A stretch of 45,333 nt of DNA, from NCBI RefSeq assembly GCF_013359595.1, contig NZ_JABFMP010000049.1:1-45333 (forward strand). Direction: 5' to 3'. The stretch is from Pseudomonas sp. C1C7 (GTDB lineage Bacteria; Pseudomonadota; Gammaproteobacteria; Pseudomonadales; Pseudomonadaceae). The position numbers and the translations under genes were made by a program. Every line of letters starts with the position of its first letter. The first letter of the stretch is position 1. This document shows, piece after piece, positions 1-9,156 of the stretch. A model generated the notes under the pieces. The model was not told where the DNA came from and made no database searches. It was given only the letters and a program-made list of their open reading frames with translations.

Positions 1-28
1 GCTTCAACATTTCCATTGGCTGACCCAC

Positions 29-58
29 CGCCTTCGCGAGCAAGCCCGCTCCCACAGG
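29..58. repeat. REP half-element (class B)
   Basis: One arm of the Pseudomonas REP-like repeat with a TTCGCGAGCAAGCCCGCTCC core. Its partner would lie outside the window or is missing. Fuller copies of the same family occur at 21172-21264 and 32193-32285. Confidence 0.7.
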
Positions 59-101
59 GTTCTGTGCTGTACACGAAATCCACAGACACCCAAAAACACT
101 G

Positions 102-180
102 TAGGAGCTGCCGAAGGCTGCGATCTTTTGAATTTGCTTTAAAAACAAAGTCAAAAGATCGCAGCCTTCGGCAGCTCCTA
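102..180. repeat. REP-like inverted repeat (class A)
   Basis: A perfect 30-bp inverted repeat: the arm at 102-131 (starting TAGGAGCTGCCGAAGGCTGC) is the exact reverse complement of 151-180, with a 19-bp spacer. It sits just downstream of the minus-strand cupin gene and could form a transcript-ending or transcript-stabilising hairpin. Related copies are at 13784-13853, 20371-20465, 30350-30415 and 32310-32390. Confidence 0.9.
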
Positions 181-196
181 GAGGGGATGGCGTGGC

Positions 197-547
197 TCAA
201 TAGATGGCGTAAACCTTCCTCACCGTCTCCAGCACATCCCAGCGCCCGGTCCAGCCCGGCGGCAGGATGATCAGGTCCCCGCCGCTCACATCCATGGTTT
301 CGCCGCTGGCGTCATCGGTCAACTGGGCCCGGCCGGACAGGATGTAGGTGAACTCCGTATCCGGACGATTGACCACCGGCCATCCCCCCGGCTGGCATTC
401 CCAGATCCCCAGATTGCCCGTCGCTTCAGGCGCCAGGGTCTGGATGGCGATCTGCGGATCGCCCTTGTCTGCCCCGGCGCGCTGGCCGGCGGCCGTCAGT
501 GGCAACTCATGAATAGCGGCGTTTTTGATGATGGTGAAAGTAGGCAT
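197..547 (-). CDS. Cupin-fold protein (Cupin_3/DUF861 type)
   Basis: A 116-residue single-domain cupin. The sequence has the small beta-barrel pattern of the EutQ-like Cupin_3 family: a GIWECQPGGW segment, then DTEFTYILSGRAQLT, then a proline/glycine turn in GGDLIILPPGWTGRWDV. It lies 12 bp downstream of the FAD oxidoreductase on the same strand, with a GGAGAA ribosome site before its ATG, so it is probably the last gene of the permease-oxidase-cupin operon. Cupins of this type are often found beside amino acid or polyamine oxidases. Whether it is an enzyme or a binding protein cannot be told from sequence. The domain call is firm and the role is inferred. Confidence 0.8.
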   Translation of the reverse strand: MPTFTIIKNAAIHELPLTAAGQRAGADKGDPQIAIQTLAPEATGNLGIWECQPGGWPVVNRPDTEFTYILSGRAQLTDDASGETMDVSGGDLIILPPGWTGRWDVLETVRKVYAIY

Positions 548-559
548 GAAGTTCTCCTG

Positions 560-1942
560 TTAATGCGCACCGGTCAATTTTTCCAGCAACATGGCGGTGC
601 GTGATGGGCGATGGGTGAAGCGCTCTTCGATATCGCTCAGGGACGCGGCGGCGAGTCCGCTGTTCACCCCCAGCCAGCGCAGCGGCTCGGGTTCCCAGGA
701 CGGAGATCGATGATTGACGATCGGCAAGCTGTTGATGTCGTCGTTCTGTTCAAGGATCAGGTTGCGCAGAATGCGGCCCGCCAGATTGCTGGTGGCGACG
801 CCATCACCGACATAGTTGCCGGCCCAGGCGATGCGGTTCTTGCGGTCGATGCTCACCGTCGGGCACCAATCCCGGGAGACGCCCAGCGCGCCACCCCAGC
901 GATGAGTGATCCGGGCATCGGCCAGGTCCGGGAAGAACTCGAGCATTGTTTTGTGGATCTTGCTGTGAACGTTGTCCACCAGATCCGAATCCTCGGAAAT
1001 CTTCGAACCCCACTGATAAGGCGCGCCCCGGCCACCGAACACCAGACGTCCCTCGGCCGTGACCTGCCCGTACACCCGCAGATGGCGCATATCGTTGAAG
1101 GCCAGACGGTGATGCAGGTTCAGCTTGCGCCGCAGATCCTCAGGCAACGGCTCGGTGGCCAGCACCAGCGAATACAGCGGAATCACAAAACGCGAATGCC
1201 CCGGTTGCTGCGAAGTGAAGGCCTCGGTGGCGCGCACCGTAAACTTTGCGTTGATCGAACCCTGCGCCGTACGCACGACGCCCGGTGCATGCGCGGTGAC
1301 CGCCGAGTGCTCGTAGATGGTTGCGCCCATCTGCTCCACCAGCCGGGCCAGACCGCGCACCAGCTTGCCGGGATGAATCAGCGCGCAATGCTTGGTGTAC
1401 AGCCCGCCCAATGCGCCCCGCGCACCGACCGTGGCGACAGCCTGGGCCTGATCGAGCATCTGCCACTGATCCGGCAGCCCGAACCGCGCCGAGGCCTCCA
1501 CCGTTGCCCGCACCCGGTCAAGCTGCGGCGAGCTGCGGGCCAGGGAGAGAAACCCCTGCTTGGCATAGTCCGCATCGACTCCTTCCACGGCCAGCACACG
1601 GCCGATCTCGTCGACCGTGTGGTTCATCGCGCCCTGCAGCTTCAAGGCCGCCTCGTGGGAATACATCTGCGCCACCCGGCCCAGGGAAATCGGGAAGATC
1701 GCCGAGGCCCAGCCGCCGTTGCGGCCCGAGGCACCGAACCCGACTTCGTGCTTTTCCACCAGCACCACGCGCAACGACGGGTTGCTCTTGAGCAGGTAAT
1801 AGGCCGTCCACAAACCGGTGTATCCGGCGCCGATGATGGCGACGTCCGCCTCCACCGAGCCGTCCAGGCGCGCACGGGACGGACCTTGCTCGAACCAGAG
1901 CGGCTTGTTGGGCAGTTGGGTCAAATCAATTTTTGCTGACAT
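560..1942 (-). CDS. FAD-dependent oxidoreductase (DAO / PuuB-like amine oxidase family)
   Basis: A 460-residue flavoprotein of the D-amino-acid-oxidase (DAO) superfamily. The N-terminal Rossmann fingerprint is seen as DVAIIGAGYTGLW, with GAGYTG at about residues 38-43, followed by VVLVEKHEVGFGASGRNGGW, the flavin-contact region typical of gamma-glutamylputrescine oxidase and glycine/sarcosine-type oxidases. A second FAD-contact stretch (GNYVGDGVATSNLAG) lies near the C terminus. The reading frame stays open for 41 more codons upstream, but those overlap the permease gene. I chose the ATG at 1942 because a GGGAAG-like site precedes it and the product then begins just before the conserved domain. 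The permease 37 bp upstream and the cupin 12 bp downstream suggest catabolism of an imported amine or amino acid. The exact substrate is unknown. Confidence 0.85.
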   Translation of the reverse strand: MSAKIDLTQLPNKPLWFEQGPSRARLDGSVEADVAIIGAGYTGLWTAYYLLKSNPSLRVVLVEKHEVGFGASGRNGGWASAIFPISLGRVAQMYSHEAALKLQGAMNHTVDEIGRVLAVEGVDADYAKQGFLSLARSSPQLDRVRATVEASARFGLPDQWQMLDQAQAVATVGARGALGGLYTKHCALIHPGKLVRGLARLVEQMGATIYEHSAVTAHAPGVVRTAQGSINAKFTVRATEAFTSQQPGHSRFVIPLYSLVLATEPLPEDLRRKLNLHHRLAFNDMRHLRVYGQVTAEGRLVFGGRGAPYQWGSKISEDSDLVDNVHSKIHKTMLEFFPDLADARITHRWGGALGVSRDWCPTVSIDRKNRIAWAGNYVGDGVATSNLAGRILRNLILEQNDDINSLPIVNHRSPSWEPEPLRWLGVNSGLAAASLSDIEERFTHRPSRTAMLLEKLTGAH

Positions 1943-1979
1943 CGGATGGCTTCCCATAGACGGCCATGAACAAGGGGTT

Positions 1980-3380
1980 TCAAGCGACAGGTGTGCGCTG
2001 CGCGGCCACTTCACCGGCCCGTTGCCGGCTACGGGACAGGCGCAACACCCCGTAGGACGCGGCAATCGCGGCGATGGCGATCAGGCATTGCCCGAGGCTC
2101 AGTTGCATCGACGGATCGAAGGCCATGCTCATCAGTACGGCGATGATCGAGGCCGTCACCAGCAGCGGCAGCCAGGGGTGCCACCACATGGCGAACTTCA
2201 GGCTGCCCTCTTGCACCCAGCGGCGGCGCAGCTTGAGTTGCGACAGGCAGATCACCAGGTAGACGAACAGGAACACCGTGCCGGAGGAATTGATCAGGAA
2301 CTGGAAGACCGTGTCCGGCCAGATCGCGGCGATCACCACGCAGCCATAGCCCACCAGGGTCGATGCGATCACGCCACGCACCGGCACGCCCTTGCGGCTG
2401 ACACCGGCGATCCAGCGAGGCGCTTCGTCGTTGGACGCCAGCACATAAAGCAGTCGCGATGAGGTGTAGAGCCCGGCATTCAATACCGACAGCACCGCCA
2501 CCAGAATCACCGCCGTCAGCATGTGCCCGGCGCCGGGAATGCCGATGTGCTCCAGGGTGGCCACGAACGGCGACTTGCCGGCCTTCATTTCGGTCCACGG
2601 TTGCGCGACAACAATGAAGAAGGTCGCCAGCACGAAGAACACCAGGATGCGCAGCATCACGGTATTCACGGCCTTGCGAATGTTGCGCGAAGGGTCTTCG
2701 GATTCAGCCGCGGCGAGGGTCGCGACTTCGACGCCGGTCATGGAGAAGATCACCACCACGACGCCGGTGAACAGTGAACCAAGGCCATGAGGCAGAAACC
2801 CGCCATGGTCGGTGAGGTTGCTGAAGCTTGCGGTCGAGTTGGGCCACAGATGGAACACGTAGGCGCCGGTGACCAGCAGGAACACGATGATGGCCGCGAC
2901 CTTGACCCCGGCGAACCAGTACTCGGCCTCACCGAAGGAGTGCACCGACATCAGGTTCAGCAGGGTCATGCTCACCATCAGCCCAAGGGCGATGACCCAC
3001 ACCGGTATGTCGGGGAACCAGCCATTGATGATCTGCCCGCCGACCACCGCTTCGAAGCCGACCACGATCACCCAGAAATACCAGTACAGCCAGCCGGTCA
3101 TGTAGCCGGCCGGTCGCCCGAAGGCCATGCGCGCGTAGTCGACGAAAGAGCCCTTGGCCGGATGCGCCGCCGCCATTTCGCCAAGCATGCGCATCACCAG
3201 GGCGACGATGACCCCGGTGATCGCATAAGTGATGAAAGCACCGGGCCCGGTGGACGCAATGACCGCGCTGGACCCCACGAACAGCCCCGCGCCAATGACG
3301 CCGCCCAGGGCCAGCATGCTGATGTGTCGCGTCTTTAAAGCCCGTTTCAAGCGCGGATCGTGTTCAGTCTGAATAGGCAT
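1980..3380 (-). CDS. APC-family amino acid permease (GabP-like)
   Basis: A 466-residue inner-membrane permease of the amino acid-polyamine-organocation superfamily. The N terminus carries the family signature (HISMLALGGVIGAGLFVGSS) and about twelve hydrophobic helices follow. The conserved GVEVATLAAAESEDPSRNI loop is typical of the AAT/GABA permease branch. The start is set at 3380 because AAGGAG lies about eight bases upstream of that ATG. The frame could start 11 codons earlier, but without as good a site. It is the first gene of a minus-strand operon with the FAD oxidoreductase and cupin, so it probably imports their substrate (an amino acid, GABA-like compound or polyamine derivative). 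Family assignment is strong; substrate is inferred. Confidence 0.88.
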   Translation of the reverse strand: MPIQTEHDPRLKRALKTRHISMLALGGVIGAGLFVGSSAVIASTGPGAFITYAITGVIVALVMRMLGEMAAAHPAKGSFVDYARMAFGRPAGYMTGWLYWYFWVIVVGFEAVVGGQIINGWFPDIPVWVIALGLMVSMTLLNLMSVHSFGEAEYWFAGVKVAAIIVFLLVTGAYVFHLWPNSTASFSNLTDHGGFLPHGLGSLFTGVVVVIFSMTGVEVATLAAAESEDPSRNIRKAVNTVMLRILVFFVLATFFIVVAQPWTEMKAGKSPFVATLEHIGIPGAGHMLTAVILVAVLSVLNAGLYTSSRLLYVLASNDEAPRWIAGVSRKGVPVRGVIASTLVGYGCVVIAAIWPDTVFQFLINSSGTVFLFVYLVICLSQLKLRRRWVQEGSLKFAMWWHPWLPLLVTASIIAVLMSMAFDPSMQLSLGQCLIAIAAIAASYGVLRLSRSRQRAGEVAAQRTPVA

Positions 3381-3590
3381 CGGTTGTCTCCTTTTATTGT
3401 TAGTCATCAACACCGCCTGGGTTGAAGACTAGGGAGGACCGACCAGACTGAACATCGACAGAATCCAAGCGCAGCGAGCCCGCTTCAGACAAATGTATGA
3501 AAGCAAGAGCCTTGGCCTTGCAAGGGGTGCCGTGCCATCTTATGGAGATCTGGAGTCCAAGCCACCGAATCAGGCACCGAGACGATCAGC

Positions 3591-6500
3591 ATGCAGACGC
3601 TTTGGGATGATGGTGAACGAGTCCTCAGCCGCAGCGAGCGACCGGGTGAGGCTCAAAGTGCCCTGATAGTACGGCCAGCTGGCGAGAAGCCGTTACCGGA
3701 AAGCCTTGATCGCCTCGCGCACGAGTATTCCCTGCGCGACGAACTCGATGACAGCTGGGCGGCGCGCCCGCTCCAGTTGCTGCGCCAGAACAATCAAACT
3801 CTGCTGATCCTGACGGATCCGGGGGGCGAGCCGCTCGCCTCCCTGCTGGGTGCGCCCATGGCAATCGGCGCGTTCCTGCATCTGGCCACCGGCATGGCGG
3901 CGGCACTGGGCAAGCTGCACCAGCAAGGCCTGGTCCACAAGGATCTCAAGCCGGCGCATATCCTGGTCAATTGCGCCGACGGACACACGCGCTTGACCGG
4001 TTTCGGCCTGGCTTCGCGATTACTCCGCGAGCGACTGCCTCCGCAAACCATCGCCGGTACGCTGGCCTACATGGCACCCGAGCAGACGGGCCGGATGAAT
4101 CGCTCGATCGATTCTCGCAGCGACCTCTACGCGCTCGGCATCACCTTCTATCAAATGCTGACCGCTACCCTGCCCTTCGATGCCAGCGACCCCATGGAGT
4201 GGATTCACTGCCACATCGCCAAAAAACCCGAGGCGCCCGGCAAGCGAGTCCCGGCCATTCCCGAGGTGCTCTGCGGTATCGTCATGAAGCTGCTGGCCAA
4301 GACAGCCGAGGAGCGTTACCAGACCGCAGCGGGGGTGGAGAGTGATCTGCGCCGCTGCCTGACGCAATGGCAGGAACAGCGGCACATCAGCGACTTTGCA
4401 CTCGACCAGCACGGCACATCGGATCGATTGCTGATCCCGGAAAAGCTCTACGGCCGCGAACGCGAGGTCGCCAGGCTGATCGACACCTTCAATCGCATTG
4501 TCGCCAGCAGCACGCCGCAACTGCTGCTGGTTTCGGGGTACTCGGGCATCGGCAAGTCCTCGGTGGTCAATGAACTGCACAAGGCGCTGGTGCCGCCCCG
4601 GGGCCTGTTCGCCTGCGGCAAATTCGATCAGTACAAGCGTGATATTCCCTATGCGACCCTGGTCCAGGCTTTCCAGGGCCTGGTGCACACGCTGCTGGGC
4701 AAAAGTGATACGGAACTGGCGCACTGGCGCGGCGCCCTGAAGCAGGCGCTTGAGCCCAACGCCTCTCTGATCACCGATCTTATTCCGGAACTGGAACTGA
4801 TCATCGGCAAGCCGCCAGCGCTGCCTGACCTTGAGCCACAGCAGGCCAAACACCGGTTCCAGCAGGTGCTGCGACGCTTCATCGGTGTCTTCGCCCAGGC
4901 TGAACACCCGCTGGCATTGTTTCTTGACGACCTGCAGTGGCTGGACGCCGCCACGCTCGACCTGCTCAAGGACCTGCTGACCCAATCGGATCTGCGCCAC
5001 CTGATGCTGATCGGTGCCTACCGCGACAACGAAGTCGATGCCTTGCATCCCCTGACGGACAAGCTCCAGGCCATCAGGAAGGCCGGCGGCAGCATCGATG
5101 AAATCACCCTGGCGCCGTTGTCCAGGGCGGATATCGAACAACTGATCGCCGATTCGCTGCATTGCCAAACGGCGCGAATCGAACCCCTGGCGCAACTGGT
5201 GCAGGAAAAGACCGCCGGCAATCCGTTTTTCGTCATTCAGTTTCTGCAGGCCCTCGCCGACGAGGGCCTGCTGACCTTCGATCATGCCGCCAGGCAATGG
5301 AGCTGGAACGCCGATCGCATCCACGCCAAGGGTTACACGGAGAATGTCGTCGACCTGATGGTCCACAAGCTGACCCGTCTGCCAAGCGACACGCAACAGG
5401 CATTGCAGTACCTGGCGTGCCTTGGCAACGTCGCCGACATCAATACCCTGGCCCGTGTGCTGGACATCCCGCCATTGCAGGTCGACAGGCTGTTCCGGGA
5501 GGCGATTCGACAGGAACTGGTCGAGCGACGGGACAACGCCTGTGCCTTCGCTCACGACCGCATTCATGAAGCCACCTACTCGCTGATTCCCGAGGCGTCG
5601 CGCGCCAGGATGCACCTGCGCATTGGTCGATTGCTGGCCGCGCAGAAGCGCTGGCAAACACGTGACGATGAAATTTTCGAGATCGTCGGCCAGCTCAATC
5701 GCTGCATTTCGCTGATTACCCGCCAGGACGAGCGCGAACGCCTGGCGCACTACAACCTGCTGGCCGGCCAGCGCGCCAGGAAGTCCACCGCGTTCGCATC
5801 GGCGCTGACCTATCTTTCCATTGGCGCGCAATTGCTGGACGAGGACTGCTGGACGCGCCGGCACGAACTGATTTTTGCCCTGGAGTCGAACCGGGCGGCC
5901 TGCGAGTTTCTGACCGGGCAACTGCAGGTCGCCGCAGAGCGATTGTGCGTCCTGGCCAACCACGCAGAAACAGCGACGGAGCAATCGCAGATCGCCTGCC
6001 TGCAGGTGAACCTCTATCTGGTGCTCGACCAGCGGGAACACGCGGTAGCAGCCTGTCTCAGGTTTCTGGCCAAAGTCGGCATCGAGTGGTCGCCCCACCC
6101 GAGCGAAGAGCAGGTTCAAAGCGAATACCAACAGCTTAAGACGCTGCTCCGGGATCGCCCCATTGCTGATCTCATCGACCTGCCGCCCATGCAGGCCACC
6201 GTCGCTCTGGCAACCCTGGAGGCCTTGACCACCCTGATCGCCGCCGCCTTGCACACCGATGCGAACCTGGCCTGCCGGACGATTTGCAAGGCCATCACGC
6301 TGAGCCTCGAATATGGCAACGGCGACGCGTCCTGTGTCGCCTATGCCAACTTTCCCCGGGTGGCCGGCCGGCGTTTCGGCGACTATGTGGCCGGACAGCG
6401 TTTCGGGCAGCTGGGTTGCGAGCTGGTGGAGAAACGAGGCCTGGAAAAATACGTGCCTCGCACCTTTTTATGCTTTTCACTGTTCGTCGAGCGCTGGATA

Positions 6501-9059
6501 CAGCCCGTCGGCACTTGCCGCGCCACGCTCAGCCGGGTCTTCGAGGTGGCCAGCCGGATCGGTGACATTCCCTTCGCCTCCTTTGCCTGCAACAGCCTCT
6601 ATTCGAACCTGTTGTTCACCGGTGAGCCATTGGCCGGGCTGCAAAGTGAAGCCGAACACGGCCTGGCATTCAGTCGCAAAGTACAGTTCGGCATGGTGAC
6701 CGCCTTTATCGAGAACCAGCTGGCGCTGATCCGGACGCTGCGCGGTTCCACGCCTCGGTTTGGTGTACTTGAAGACCCGCAGTTCAGTGAGCGCAACATT
6801 GAATCCCGCCTGCCCAAGAGCTCCAGGGTCTACGCCTGCTGGTACTGGATCCGCAAGCTGCAGGCGCGTTACCTGGCCGGTGACTATGAGAGCGCCAGGC
6901 ACGCGGCCGCCCAGGCCGAATCACTGCTCTGGACCACCCACACGTTTATCGAGGAAGCCGAGTTTTACTTCTACAGTGCCCTGGCCCATGCCGCCTGCTG
7001 CGATGGCACCGCTGCCGGCGAGCAGGCACAGGCGCTGGCCGCCATGGTCGCCAGTCATCGGCAGCTGGAAATCTGGACCGGGCAATGCGCCGACAACTTC
7101 GCCAGCCGCCTGGCCCTGGTCGGCGCTGAAATTGCCCGTGTCGAGGATCGGCCGGTCGAGGCCGAACATTTGTACGAACAGGCCATTGAACAGGCGCAAC
7201 ACAATGCCCAATTGCATATCGAGGCAATGGCCAACGAACTGGCGTCGCGGTTCTATGAAGCCCGTGGTTTTACCAGGATCGCCCGGGCGTATCTCCAGGA
7301 TGCGCGCTACAGCTATCTACGCTGGGGCGCTGACGCGAAGGTGCGACAACTGGAAGCGGACTTTGCGCACCTCAGGCCTGAAGAACGCGTGCTCAGCCCG
7401 ACAACCACCATTGCCACGCCGGTGGAGTGCCTTGATCTGGCGACCGTGCTCAAGGTGTCGCAGGCCGCTTCCGGCGACATCGTTCTGGAAAAGCTGATCG
7501 AGATGGTCATGGCGACCGCTGTCGAACAGGCCGGTGCCGAGCGCGGCCTGCTGATTCTGGCGGACGGTAGCGAGCCCCGGATCGCCGCCGAGGCTTGCAC
7601 CGGCGAGCATGCCACCCGGTGGCGCGATGTGGTGATTGGTACGCAGTCGTTGAGCACGGAGCTTCTACCCACATCGATCGTCTATCAGGTGTTGCGCACC
7701 CGCGAGATCCTGGTGTTTGACAATGCCGCCAGCGAATCGCCGTTCGCCGCCGATCCCTATGTCCGGCAACAGGGTGTCCGCTCGATTCTGTGCCTGCCGC
7801 TGATGAACCAGGCCCATCTGACCGGTGCGTTGTACCTGGAAAACCGACTCAATGCCGGGGTGTTCAACCCGGCGCGGATCGCGGTGCTGAAACTGGTCAC
7901 GCAGCAGACTGCCATCTCCCTGGAAAATGCCAGGTTGTACCGTGATATCGCGGCGCGGGAAGCGAAAATCCGTCGTTTGGTCGACTCCAACATCATCGGC
8001 ATCATCGTCGGCACCACGGACGGCGACATTATCGAGGCCAATGATGCCTTTCTGCAGATGGTCGGTTACGCGCGCGAGGACCTGGTGTCAGGCCAGATAC
8101 GCTGGATGGACCTGACGCCGCCCGAGTTTCTTGCCGACAGCATGCGCTCTATGCAAGAGGCCCTGAATTCCGGGCAAGCCAACCTGGCAGAGAAGGAATA
8201 CTTCAGGAAGGATGGCAGCCGGGTGCCCGTACTGGTCGGTCTGGCCATGTTCGAGCCCAGTCGCAAACAGGGTGTCGCGTTCGTGCTCGATTTGAGCGAG
8301 CGTAAAAAGGCAGAGCAGCAGGTACGTGATGGGGAGCGGCGATATCGCGAAGTGCAGACTGAACTGGCCCACGCCAACCGGGTCGCGACCATGGGCCAGC
8401 TCGCCGCCTCGATTGCCCATGAAGTCAGTCAACCGATCGCCGCAACGATGATGAATGCCCAGGCGGCGGTGCGCTGGCTGAGCATCGAGCCGCCCGAGAC
8501 CGACGAGGTTCGACAGGCGCTGGCCAGCCTGATCAAGGATGCCAACCGGGCGGCGGATGTCCTGGGCCGGATCCGCGGGCACATTCACAAGGCACCGTCG
8601 CACAAAGAGCCGCTGGACATCACGGCGGCGATCCGCGAAATCGTCGAGTTCACCCGGGCCCAGGCGACCAAAAGCGCTGTCTCGGTGCATACGCAACTGA
8701 CCGAAGGCTTGCCTCTGGTCAAGGGCGACCGGGTGGAATTGCAGCAGGTCCTTTTGAATCTGATCATCAACGCGTTCGAGGCCATGGGCACGCTGAACGA
8801 TGAACAACGGCACCTGCACATTCGTTCGGCACTGGACGACAACGACTGTGTGCTGGTGAGCGTCAGCGATTCGGGACCGGGTTTCGAAGGGGAACTGGCG
8901 GAAAAAGTCTTCAAGTCCTTCTACACCACCAAGGCCACCGGGCTGGGCATGGGCCTGTCGATCTGTCGTTCGATCATCGAGGCCCATGGCGGGCGCTTGT
9001 GGGCATGCGCGAACCATCCTCGGGGTGCGATCGTGCAGTTCTCGCTGCCGGCTTGCTGA
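3591..9059 (+). CDS. Trifunctional Ser/Thr kinase-like / AAA ATPase / sensor histidine kinase
   Basis: A very large 1822-residue cytoplasmic signalling protein. Domains in order: a Ser/Thr kinase-like fold (about 1-270); an AAA/ORC-type ATPase with Walker A GYSGIGKS at 316-323 and Walker B LALFLDDLQWLD around 441-452; a long helical, TPR-like region (about 600-1260); GAF (about 1296-1445); PAS (about 1456-1570); HisKA with the H-box histidine at 1610 (SIAHEVSQP); and HATPase_c with N-box (N1723, N1727), G1 box DSGPGF from 1760 and a G2-like TGLGMGLS. No receiver domain or membrane helix is visible. The kinase-like part keeps the catalytic-loop Asp118 (HKDLKP) but has His123 for the loop Asn and GFG (137-139) for DFG, so it may be a pseudokinase. 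It is transcribed away from the permease operon and has no response regulator next to it. Confidence 0.93.
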   Translation: MQTLWDDGERVLSRSERPGEAQSALIVRPAGEKPLPESLDRLAHEYSLRDELDDSWAARPLQLLRQNNQTLLILTDPGGEPLASLLGAPMAIGAFLHLATGMAAALGKLHQQGLVHKDLKPAHILVNCADGHTRLTGFGLASRLLRERLPPQTIAGTLAYMAPEQTGRMNRSIDSRSDLYALGITFYQMLTATLPFDASDPMEWIHCHIAKKPEAPGKRVPAIPEVLCGIVMKLLAKTAEERYQTAAGVESDLRRCLTQWQEQRHISDFALDQHGTSDRLLIPEKLYGREREVARLIDTFNRIVASSTPQLLLVSGYSGIGKSSVVNELHKALVPPRGLFACGKFDQYKRDIPYATLVQAFQGLVHTLLGKSDTELAHWRGALKQALEPNASLITDLIPELELIIGKPPALPDLEPQQAKHRFQQVLRRFIGVFAQAEHPLALFLDDLQWLDAATLDLLKDLLTQSDLRHLMLIGAYRDNEVDALHPLTDKLQAIRKAGGSIDEITLAPLSRADIEQLIADSLHCQTARIEPLAQLVQEKTAGNPFFVIQFLQALADEGLLTFDHAARQWSWNADRIHAKGYTENVVDLMVHKLTRLPSDTQQALQYLACLGNVADINTLARVLDIPPLQVDRLFREAIRQELVERRDNACAFAHDRIHEATYSLIPEASRARMHLRIGRLLAAQKRWQTRDDEIFEIVGQLNRCISLITRQDERERLAHYNLLAGQRARKSTAFASALTYLSIGAQLLDEDCWTRRHELIFALESNRAACEFLTGQLQVAAERLCVLANHAETATEQSQIACLQVNLYLVLDQREHAVAACLRFLAKVGIEWSPHPSEEQVQSEYQQLKTLLRDRPIADLIDLPPMQATVALATLEALTTLIAAALHTDANLACRTICKAITLSLEYGNGDASCVAYANFPRVAGRRFGDYVAGQRFGQLGCELVEKRGLEKYVPRTFLCFSLFVERWIQPVGTCRATLSRVFEVASRIGDIPFASFACNSLYSNLLFTGEPLAGLQSEAEHGLAFSRKVQFGMVTAFIENQLALIRTLRGSTPRFGVLEDPQFSERNIESRLPKSSRVYACWYWIRKLQARYLAGDYESARHAAAQAESLLWTTHTFIEEAEFYFYSALAHAACCDGTAAGEQAQALAAMVASHRQLEIWTGQCADNFASRLALVGAEIARVEDRPVEAEHLYEQAIEQAQHNAQLHIEAMANELASRFYEARGFTRIARAYLQDARYSYLRWGADAKVRQLEADFAHLRPEERVLSPTTTIATPVECLDLATVLKVSQAASGDIVLEKLIEMVMATAVEQAGAERGLLILADGSEPRIAAEACTGEHATRWRDVVIGTQSLSTELLPTSIVYQVLRTREILVFDNAASESPFAADPYVRQQGVRSILCLPLMNQAHLTGALYLENRLNAGVFNPARIAVLKLVTQQTAISLENARLYRDIAAREAKIRRLVDSNIIGIIVGTTDGDIIEANDAFLQMVGYAREDLVSGQIRWMDLTPPEFLADSMRSMQEALNSGQANLAEKEYFRKDGSRVPVLVGLAMFEPSRKQGVAFVLDLSERKKAEQQVRDGERRYREVQTELAHANRVATMGQLAASIAHEVSQPIAATMMNAQAAVRWLSIEPPETDEVRQALASLIKDANRAADVLGRIRGHIHKAPSHKEPLDITAAIREIVEFTRAQATKSAVSVHTQLTEGLPLVKGDRVELQQVLLNLIINAFEAMGTLNDEQRHLHIRSALDDNDCVLVSVSDSGPGFEGELAEKVFKSFYTTKATGLGMGLSICRSIIEAHGGRLWACANHPRGAIVQFSLPAC

Positions 9060-9118
9060 ATCTGCGTTGCCCGCGATGGACACTGAGGGGTGTCAGGCTG
9101 CCAGCGTTATCGTTGGCG

Positions 9119-9146
9119 ACCATCGCGAGCGTGCTCGCTCCTACAG
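9119..9146. repeat. REP half-element (class B)
   Basis: One arm of the class B repeat (ATCGCGAGCGTGCTCGCTCC core followed by TACAGG). It lies between the convergent histidine kinase and barrel-protein genes, where it may help end transcription. Confidence 0.65.
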
Positions 9147-9156
9147 GGGGCGAGCG

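Noticed and set aside
611..1939. 442-codon open frame on the plus strand
   Set aside because: It is antisense to the FAD oxidoreductase, has Arg/His/Gln-rich composition without motifs, and is explained by the high GC of the real gene on the other strand.
4020..6254. 744-codon minus-strand open frame
   Set aside because: It lies wholly inside the trifunctional kinase gene, whose domains are unmistakable. The antisense product is Gln/Gly/Arg-rich with no recognisable fold.
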